Part shown: positions 56,105-64,000 of the stretch, piece by piece
Numbering within the stretch: the first letter of the stretch is position 1
How the letters are laid out: every line of letters begins with the position of its first letter
Source of the DNA: Leptidea sinapis
Lineage: Eukaryota > Arthropoda > Insecta > Lepidoptera > Pieridae
Assembly (NCBI RefSeq): GCF_905404315.1
Contig: NC_066269.1
Span: 15,444,501-15,508,500 of the forward strand
Length of the DNA: 64,000 nucleotides
Direction of reading: 5' to 3'
Translations under genes and position numbers: made by a program
The notes under the pieces: model-generated
The model's database searches: none
What the model was told of the DNA's origin: nothing
The model's input: only the letters and a program-made list of their open reading frames with translations

Positions 56105-57995
56105 GGATATCACAAACACTCTTGTCTCCTCCACCAGTGTTGCTGACTCAGCTTCGACTTTTGACTTCTTCTGGAAAATGTTAAAGGATGTCAACAAAGT
56201 TTCAATTTTAGTTTTGTTAGCCCTGGAGAAATAATTAAAACTTTTAAATCTCTAGACATGAAAAAAACTGCTGATATATGGGGCATTTCTGTTAAAATAA
56301 TAAGTTCAATAATTGATGTCATAGCACCATATCTTGCAATAGTATTTAATAATTGTATTAATCGTGGCGTGTTTCCTGACCTTCTGAAACATAGTAAAAT
56401 TACACCAATATTTAAGTCGGGATGCTCTTCTGACCCGAACAACTATCGTCCTGTGTCGGTTTTGCTGACCCTCAGTAAAATTTTTGAAAAAATAATTTTA
56501 AGCCAAATTCTTACTTACTTTAACTCTCATAAGTTACTTCATATGAAACAATTTGGCTTTACTAGGGGACGTTCAACAACGGATGCAGGTGTTGAGCTGA
56601 TCAAGAATATTTTTGATGCCTGGGAGGAATCGCAGAATGCACTTGGCATCTTCTGTGATTTATCTAAGGCTTTTGATTGTGTTCAACATTCAACGCTGGT
56701 CAGGAAGCTATACCACTATGGCATAAAAGGAACTTCGCTCGATCTTCTTCGACTTCATATCTAAATAATAGAATTCAGAGGGTCGACGTGAATGGCAGGA
56801 GATCTCCTGGGACTCCTCTCAGTATGGGGTTACCACAAGGGTCTATTCTTGGACCGTTCCTCTTCCTTATCTATATAAATGATCTTCCTAATCTTATAGA
56901 GAAAAAACATAAGGTACTATTGTTTGCAGACGACACTTCACTGATTTTCAAAGTGAAAAGAAACCAAGCTATGTATGACGAAGTGAACGATATTTTGTCT
57001 GACATCGTGTACTGGCTTGGCGCTAATAACCTATTGTTAAATAGCAAGAAAACTAAATTCATTAAATTTACCGTACCAAATGTCAAAAATGTAAATGCAA
57101 ATGTTTTGTTAAACGGAGAGGTGATAGAACCGGTGGAATCTGCTATATTTCTTGGCATTACTCTAGATTCCAAATTACAATGGGGCCCCCATATTGAAGG
57201 ATTGGCGAACAGACTTAGTTCTGCAGCATACGCGGTTAAAAAAATTAGACAATTAACTGACATAGATACGGCGCGACTCTTATACTTTAGTTATTTCCAT
57301 AGTATTATGTCCTAAGGTATATTGCTATGGGGCAACGCTGCTGATATTAATACAATATTTGTGCTGCAGAAGAGGGCTGTTCGCGCTATTTATAACCTAG
57401 GTCCTAGAGAATCATTGAGAGCAAAATTCAAAGAAATTAACATCTTGACTGTTGCTTCTCAATATATTCTTGATAATGTAATGTATGTTCATAGGCACAT
57501 AAGTGAATTTGCCAGAAACTGTCCTAACCATAATGTTAACACCAGGAACAGACATAAACTGATGATGCCTACTACTCGGCTTAGTCGAGTTAGTAAGTCT
57601 TTTGTGGGGCGATGTATATGCTTTTACAACAAGATCCCAGAAAATGTTCAAAACAAAGGTGTTACGTTATTCAAAAGAATTGTAAAAAAACGTTTGTGTG
57701 GTAAAGGTTACTATAACATGAGTAACTTAAGTAAATGACTTTCTTAATGATACCACAGATTGGGAATGGAGCGACCGCCCTCAGGCTATTAAATAATAAG
57801 TTTAATTGTACAATGTTACTTTGTAAATGTTACTTTAATTGTAAACATATTTTTGATGAAAAAAAAGCCCGTTGAGTTTGTTACGCCCATTCTTCTCAGG
57901 CCTGAGGCATTCACTTTGGAATGGGTGGTAGTTTTTTTTTTTGACTTTCAATAAGTGATTTCACATCCTATTTTGAATAAAAATATTTGAATTTG
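56105..57995 (+). pseudogene. LINE-A reverse transcriptase, second copy
   Basis: Truncated at the 5' side within the linker. Frame 2 (56258-56764) has NYRPVSVLLTLSKIFEK, QFGFTRGRSTTDAG and CDLSKAFDCVQHS. After a frameshift at about 56748, frame 1 (56677-57315) gives LPQGSILGPFLFLIYINDL, LLFADDTSLIFKV (catalytic box), and LDSKLQWGPHIEGLANRL. TAA 57313-57315 is a single-base change, after which the frame stays open to 57738 (LQKRAVRAIYNLGPRESL, CFYNKIPENVQ). The 3' UTR ends aaatatttgaatttga. Very close in sequence to the copy in the gypsy. Confidence 0.85.
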
Positions 57996-59607
57996 ATCGA
58001 ACTGGCACCTTCCATCTGTAAGATTTAGGTCCCTTTCCTTTTTCTTTGCGAAAATCACGAAATACCTCCTTATAATATGTGGTGTTTGCTAATAGTAGTC
58101 CCGTTCTAACTTAGATACTCCTCAGGATTTAAAAATTTATATTAAATAAACACATTTTCATGTTACAAACATTCACTGCAATTTTATTTATTGAGATAAG
58201 CAAAACAAAACTGAACTTTTCCAAAAAAATTCTCGCAACAGAAGCATTCTGAGAACACCATCCATTCCTTATTTGTGTTTCAAACGATATTGGCATGGCA
58301 GAATATACAAAAGATATGTAAAATATACAAAATAGAGCACATTGCACGCGTGTTTGGAACATAATAAGAGTATTCAAGGTAGAAAGTTTTGTCACGTACA
58401 GAGACAATTTACCTACGCCCTATTTTGGCACCGCACTAACATAAAATATACATTACATTTGTTTATGCTGAAAATTGAGTCTGAGTTAAAACAGAGTTCC
58501 GTATTAAACGTGAAAATCTTATTATAACACGCTTCTTATTAGCTTCGCCTATATGTATATTTGCGTGTAACCGACTCATTTGGGCGAGATTTTGAACTAC
58601 TTTAAACGGCTAGATTTCGTTCAAACTTCGTAGATTTACCGAGGACCAATGACAATAAATTTTTGTTAATTTATATAATTTTAATCTATCGTCCATAAAT
58701 GATGTTATTTTAAATTTCAACTATTATCTTTAACCGATTTATCTAAAATTATTAAATTTTCGAATACCACAGAGAAATTTGTGCTCTTTTCATGTTTTTT
58801 AGTTTTTTTTTAATATTTTATAATAGTATTATATTATGTACGATGTTACAAACACTTCTGTATAATAAACACAATTTTTCACTTACGTGAGAACAACCTA
58901 AAAATAACAAATATCTTAATAAGAATCTTTATTTGTACTGTATTTTTACTTATTCCTTTGTTCGCCTAAATTGGCTCATCGACAAATATATCTATCTAAA
59001 GGTATTTATCGTCTTTCTTTCAGGAAATGGAAATTAAAGAAATAAAATTGTCTCTCAATTTACACATGGTGTCATTTCCACATTTCGTTGAATGAAAAAA
59101 ATATTGATACTGAACTTTTTAATCGAAAATCTTTTTACCTATATTTATGTCTTAGTTTAATTGATACACTAAAATGTATTAGGTGAATTTAAAAACGGAT
59201 AAGATATTTTTTTTTTCCAAAAAATTTTATATAGGTAGTTTTAGGATGCAGAGATTTTTAGATGCAAAATAGTAACTATACGACCGACTTCGAAATTTGG
59301 TACAGACTTTGTTTTTTACTTCTTAAGTTATCTACTTACCTTGTTTTTAGTACTTATATATTTGAAGTCAGTGTAATTCTTTTACACTTTTGTGTAATGC
59401 ATTTAATACGGCAATTTAATAAGAAAAATTGCCATATTACTTGATTACAAGTCCACAAAGTACCACAAATTGTAACACGGGACTTTACCAATACAATACA
59501 AAGAAAGGGTAGTAATTATTATAAAGAACGATTTTATTCCAAATAAATTCCGTAGCAAAAAAGAACAGAAAACGTTTATATTGTGTGAAATCTAACATAT
59601 TATTAAA
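57996..59607. other. AT-rich spacer
   Basis: No gene recognised. The frames at 58129-58407 (minus) and 59262-59444 (plus) resemble no family I know. Confidence 0.35.
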
Positions 59608-60034
59608 ATAAACCACTTTTAAAGGATTAAAACGCGTGTAATTGTAACTGTGTTTTTACATTGGATTTGTGCGTACAAGTTACATTTTTATTTTTATTTA
59701 AGTTAACCCGACGTTTCAAGACCTTTCCAGATCTCGTTTTCAGGGGACTGCAGATGAAATGAGTCAAAGATAGTATTTGGCATAGTTGTCATCATGAAGA
59801 TTAGCGCCATTTATTGCCTCGGAGGTGGTATTTGCTATAGACAGATTGTTTTTTGCAAAATTTAATGATAGTGTCCTCTTTTTTTTTTAAACCCACAACT
59901 ATACATAGTAGTTGTAAGTTTTAATTTAGAGATTATTCGGGTTAACTAAAATAAAAATCGAACTTTTACGCAAACTTCTAATGTAAAAACATAATGACAA
60001 TGACACGCGTTTTAACCTATTATAAGTGTTTTAT
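59608..60034 (+). mobile_element. Family X TIR element, about 427 bp
   Basis: Long inverted repeats of about 110 bp: the left end (aataaaccacttttaaagga, then aaaacgcgtgtaattgtaac and agttaacccgacg) is mirrored at the right end by the reverse complement of aataaaacacttataatagg. The central part shares 150 bp with 26215-26392. No transposase frame; likely a foldback-type MITE. Confidence 0.7.
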
Positions 60035-60617
60035 TTAAATGTGTAACATTCACTTTTAATCCAAGAAAATACACCTAATATATTATTATAAATAATTGAA
60101 ACTAATAAATACTCCAAAACTTCAAGCAAAGCAATCACAATAAGGCATACGCTGTAATCTACTCGTATAACAGCTTACAAAGTTGGCCTTTTTGGTGTGA
60201 TTAATATCAGTTGCCTAAATTTGTGTGAATATTTCGCATACTCAGTAAATACCCTTGTTGAGTATTGTCCGTGTTCCATTTCAGAATTGCAAGGCCCAGG
60301 AATGAAGTGTTAAACATAAATTACTGTATTGTTTTGATAGTAACGATTAACCTTTGCAGTATTTTCCGTGTTTTTATTTGTAGCTACTAAATACAGGTAA
60401 ATAAAAGCTTAGATAAAACTTTAGATTAAGGTTCAGGTTTAAAATTGCATTCACAAAAAATATATTATGTGGTACTGTATCAAGTGATCAGTAGGGTCAT
60501 TAATTTTCTTCAATGAGTGAAATAAATCTACGTTTCAATAAGAAAGCAATGGTGTGGTTTTATAAAACCACGATACAAGTGAATTTTTTTTTTCACAATA
60601 TGACGTCTTTGTTATAA

Positions 60618-60716
60618 AAATAAGGGACGAGATGAGCAGGACGTTCAGCTGATGGTAATTGATACGCCCTGCCCATTACAGTGCAGTGCCGCTCAGGATT
60701 CTCTAAAAACCCAAAA
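60618..60716 (-). repeat. Repeat A, 3' end only
   Basis: From aataagggacgagatgagc to tctaaaaacccaaaaatta; truncated after 100 bp. Confidence 0.75.
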
Positions 60717-60763
60717 ATTATGATTACAAAACATAAACAAATCGTTTAATCTCTAATAGATTA

Positions 60764-62467
60764 AGGGGCTGTTTCATAATGTCCAAGTAAAGTTCCGGAT
60801 AGGCTACTTGCTACTTACCTATCAAATGAAGACATCATTTGCGTTTCACAATGAATAGATCGTGTTGTATAGCAGGTAAGGGCCATTTAAATTATAGGAA
60901 GGATGTAGTAGCAGATATCAAAGTTATCTGATGGATCGCCTGACATAGTGACAAGGATTTGACAAAATAATTTATATGGGAGCCCAAGAGACTAAATAGG
61001 GGTTTGCTCGAGCGTTATGGGCACGTGTTGTATTGTCTAGGCTAGATGCTAAAAAGAAAAAAAAAATATATGATGTGTTACCTGTCACTGAGAGGAGTAG
61101 AGCGTGTACAACAATGTAAAAGAGCAGTTACAAAGAAATACTCAAGCGCCGGCTTACATGGTGGGGGTGGCCAAACGAAGAGGGAAAAAAATTTGAAAAA
61201 AAAAAATCTTTTACAGCGCGTCATTGAGGGGAGATGTTAAGTGAGCCCAATTGTAGCTCCTAGTCAAAAGACTCACGGATTTGGATGTGACCATAAGGAG
61301 GATGACGATTATGAACGATTTAATAAAATGCAAGAAACATCGTGACCATGAAATATCAAGTGCGTCAGACTAAAAAAAAAAAGAAGACTATTATTCAGAG
61401 CGTTCTTTGTCATTCTGACCCATAATATGACAATAATGTGGAGGAATCCCCTTAACCTGAAGGTTTTTTTAAGTAAAACACAAGAGATTTATTATATTAC
61501 ACAAATTATATTATATGAAACAAGAAGCCTAATTGTTAGCTTAGCACGAGATATCATAATTCAGATTTACAACCGCGTTAAATTTCTTCTTAGATATCGG
61601 ATAAGAGTGACAGCTCTAAGCATAGATTAAATAAAAAAAGACAAAATATCATAAAGTAAATAGTTAAGTTTGTTTTTAGCATACAGATTTAAAACTAATT
61701 TAAATAATTAGGTTTGACATTTTGTGACTTTCCGATTTCCTTCTGTAACGCTCAAATTGTTAGATTATTGAAATGCACACTTTTTACTGCATATAATTAA
61801 CTTACTTTACCTCACTCTGACGCGCTCGAGTTGTACTAACGATCAATTTTTCTTCTCTAGACTCTGCTCTAGACGTTCGACCCTATTATAGTAAAGACCG
61901 GGCTCAGGTATGTTGCGAGTTATCACAAGGTGCAAGTTTGTGCCTCTTATGTTATTCTAACGCATTCGAATAAATCTCAAAATAACCGCTTGAGCTCCTC
62001 GACTATAATGTTTGGCACATGGTTTGTTTATGTTATGACTTATCGACAATTATGAAAGGCTAATGACAATTCATTAGTTGACATTCTCGAATTTCGTTAG
62101 ACGGAAGCGGAATACAATAATGTGATGATTCATTTTATTGTGAAATTAGTAGTAGAAGTACTATTTACAGATACATACAAATAGAAAACTGTGAAATATG
62201 AAATATTTTTATTATTATGAGCCATTAAGCTTGCGTTATGATTTTTCGTTTAAGAAACAGTCTTTATAAATATTTTCATTTCGTGAAACGGAATTATTGA
62301 GTGCGATGTTGCCACACCGATCTGCCACATAAAACATCTAGAAATTAAATATAGCGGTGAAGTGATTGTGAAATGCAATCTGTTATATTTGGAACTTTTA
62401 TGTAGTCCTTAATACATCTAGCCTATGACAGTCTGCTACTTTACTTGGACATTGTGAAACAGCCCCT
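60764..62467. mobile_element. T2, 1.7 kb TIR element with TA flanks
   Basis: The left end aggggctgtttcataatgtc pairs with the right end, whose reverse complement is aggggctgtttcacaatgtc. About 31 bp match with one difference. TA lies directly outside both ends (60762-60763 and 62468-62469). The interior has no long frame; a Lys/Arg-rich frame at 61046-61240 and scattered short frames give no domain. Confidence 0.7.
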
Positions 62468-62854
62468 TAGATTGTTATTATTATCAGATTGGTAATGGTG
62501 CTAAATGCAGGAGTTATATGCTTCTATTATACACAATAATACGACCTGAAGTAGAACACTGCTTAATTAAACATTAAATTAATCTTCATATAAAGGACTG
62601 GTGAAACAGATGCGCTGTGAGCTCTCTGAGCTGCTAGGAAACCCGTTTCATTAATCAAAGTCACAGTAACTAGGAAATCAGAATACGTTTGATAGATAAT
62701 ATATATCTGTTAATATCTATGAGTTTCATGTTTAGATGATAAACATAATTTTAAAATACAAATTAGTGTGTTTCGTGAAGAATCCAGTGGCTACAGTAAA
62801 TTTCTTCAACATGTGTATGTGTGCTATAATAAGCTCGTTATCATACATTCAAAT
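62468..62854. other. AT-rich spacer
   Basis: No feature seen. Confidence 0.35.
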
Positions 62855-63100
62855 ATTTTATTTAAAATAGTATGTAAAATCACTGAAAGTCAAAAACCCA
62901 TTCCAAAACGAATGCCTCAGACCTGAGAAGAATGGGCGCAACAAACTCGGCTGGATTTTTTATTATTTAATAGTAACCTTTACCACACAAAAGTTTTTTA
63001 ACAACTGTTTCGAATATCGTTATACTTTTGTTTCGAACATTTTCTGGGGTCTTATTGTAAAAGCATATACTACATCGCCCATAGACCTAATGGTCACTTG
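62855..63100 (-). pseudogene. LINE-A 3' fragment
   Basis: Minus copy: tail remnant attcaaatattttatttaaa, UTR words gaatgcctcagacctgag and agaatgggcgcaac, then the post-RT end (ccacacaaaagttttttaac, attttctggggtcttattg). About 110 bp of UTR is deleted at about 62970. Confidence 0.75.
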
Positions 63101-63366
63101 ATGATAAGAGACCCTTTTTGCCTTTGCTATCATGCAACCAGACGTCTAAGTTAAAAATGATGATTTAAGTTTATCAACGACGACCGTCATCTCATAACAT
63201 CTCGTCATCAGAATAAAAATACTGTTACTGTTGACTTACGTACTTAACGTAGTATAATACGTTGTAAATAATATAAGGGAAGTGCATGCACAGAAACGTA
63301 CCCAAAATATGTTTCAATGTAAATCTACGGCTGCTGAACTGAGTTACTCAATAAAGTATTTAAACT

Positions 63367-63682
63367 CACCAGAGGTAGGCTCCTTGCACAGGATGCCGGC
63401 AAGATTATGGGTACCATAACGGTGCCTATTTCTGCCATGAAGCAGTAATGTGTAAACATTACTGTGTTTCGGTCTGAAGGGCGCCGTAGCTAGTCAAATT
63501 ACTGGGCAAATGACATTTAACATCTTATGTCTCAAGGTGACGAGCGCATTTGTAGTGCCCACTCAGAATTTTTTAGGTTTTGCAAGAATCCTTAGCAGCA
63601 CTGCATTGTAATGGACATGGCGTATATATTAACATCAGCTGAACGTCCTGCTCGTCTAATCCCTTATTTTCATAAAAAAAGT
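63367..63682 (+). repeat. Repeat A
   Basis: Full-length diverged copy from caccagaggtaggctcc to cccttattttcataaaaaaa. The remaining bases to 64000 show no feature. Confidence 0.75.
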
Positions 63683-64000
63683 AACTATTAAAATATTGTA
63701 CCGCAAGTGGAACAGCTTTGTGTGGTGTAATATGTACCAGAGAACAGCAATCAATTTGCATAGTTCAGGCGATTGTCGCTCGCATTCCTCCTGGTTCAAA
63801 GCGGTTTTACTCCAACAATATTAAACTTGGACAGAGGCTGGTATTGAGGGTTTTTCATTAGCCCATTGTTGAAGGATTAGGCTGGAACCGGGGCAGTGTG
63901 GTGAAGTCAAATCTCCTACTTATTGCACCATAAACGCCTTATAGTTTTCTTAAAACATGTTAGCAGAGTGATTTATGGTCGTAAGTAATGAAAATTAATC

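Noticed and set aside
61046..61240. Lys/Arg-rich frame as the transposase of T2
   Set aside because: Low-complexity, A-run-derived residues with no catalytic motif.

Overview
The window looks like a transposon-rich, non-genic stretch of an insect nuclear genome, most probably a moth or butterfly (Lepidoptera). That assignment is an inference. It rests on strong AT richness, isolated GC-rich patches that nearly all prove to be mobile-element remnants, and the set of families present: CR1/L2-like and RTE LINEs, a Lep1-type Helitron with CTAG ends, a DD37D maT mariner, tRNA-headed SINEs, and a pogo transposase with an insect-type C-terminal zinc finger. I found no bacterial-type operon, rRNA, CRISPR array or complete host gene. 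Family labels used here (LINE-A to LINE-E, repeat A, X, Y, H, T1 to T3, SINE-1) are my own working names.

Layout. Positions 1-6.1 kb hold LINE and SINE scraps and three Harbinger-like TIR elements (family H), one 1.6 kb long with a short coding remnant and two short derivatives. Next to them (6187-6331, minus) lies an unassigned stretch that reads like the last exon of a gene. Positions 7.7-16.1 kb are a patchwork of poly(A)-ended retroposons, a SINE split by one of them, duplicated blocks (9.87-10.26 kb and 12.51-12.63 kb reappear joined at 14.6-15.15 kb), a Helitron-like element, and a possible promoter plus signal-peptide exon at 10.92-11.12 kb. Positions 16.6-19.7 kb contain LINE-D ends and a pogo/Tigger-type transposase broken by stops. 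Positions 19.8-24.7 kb hold a SINE, a maT mariner pseudogene and more retroposons.

Positions 26.4-33.86 kb are one Ty3/Gypsy LTR retrotransposon in plus orientation (gag, protease, RT, RNase H, integrase, polypurine tract, 3' LTR). It lacks its 5' LTR, has lost part of RT, carries a 2.2 kb LINE-A inside pol, a palindromic templated insertion inside integrase, and a poly(A) retroposon inside the LTR. The LTR also contains a tRNA-like pol III promoter. No env-like frame was seen. Positions 33.9-42.7 kb are mostly AT-rich with LINE fragments, a Helitron end and a tRNA-like repeat. Positions 42.7-44.6 kb form a layered locus: a 346 bp (TAA)n run, a LINE-C fragment split by a LINE-B copy and then by a Helitron, and next to it a TIR element. 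Positions 47.7-51.2 kb hold the longest non-LTR element (LINE-B: 5' leader, endonuclease, RT, poly(A)), now frameshifted. Positions 51.4-63.7 kb continue with nested retroposons, a second LINE-A RT copy (56.1-58.0 kb), TIR family X and a 1.7 kb TIR element.

Almost every coding signal is therefore mobile-element protein, and all clear cases are broken. The nesting gives relative ages: the gypsy predates its LINE-A insert, SINE-1 predates repeat A, repeat A predates Y, and Y predates X. The two host-like signals (6.2-6.3 kb minus, 10.9-11.1 kb plus) are the main non-transposon leads.
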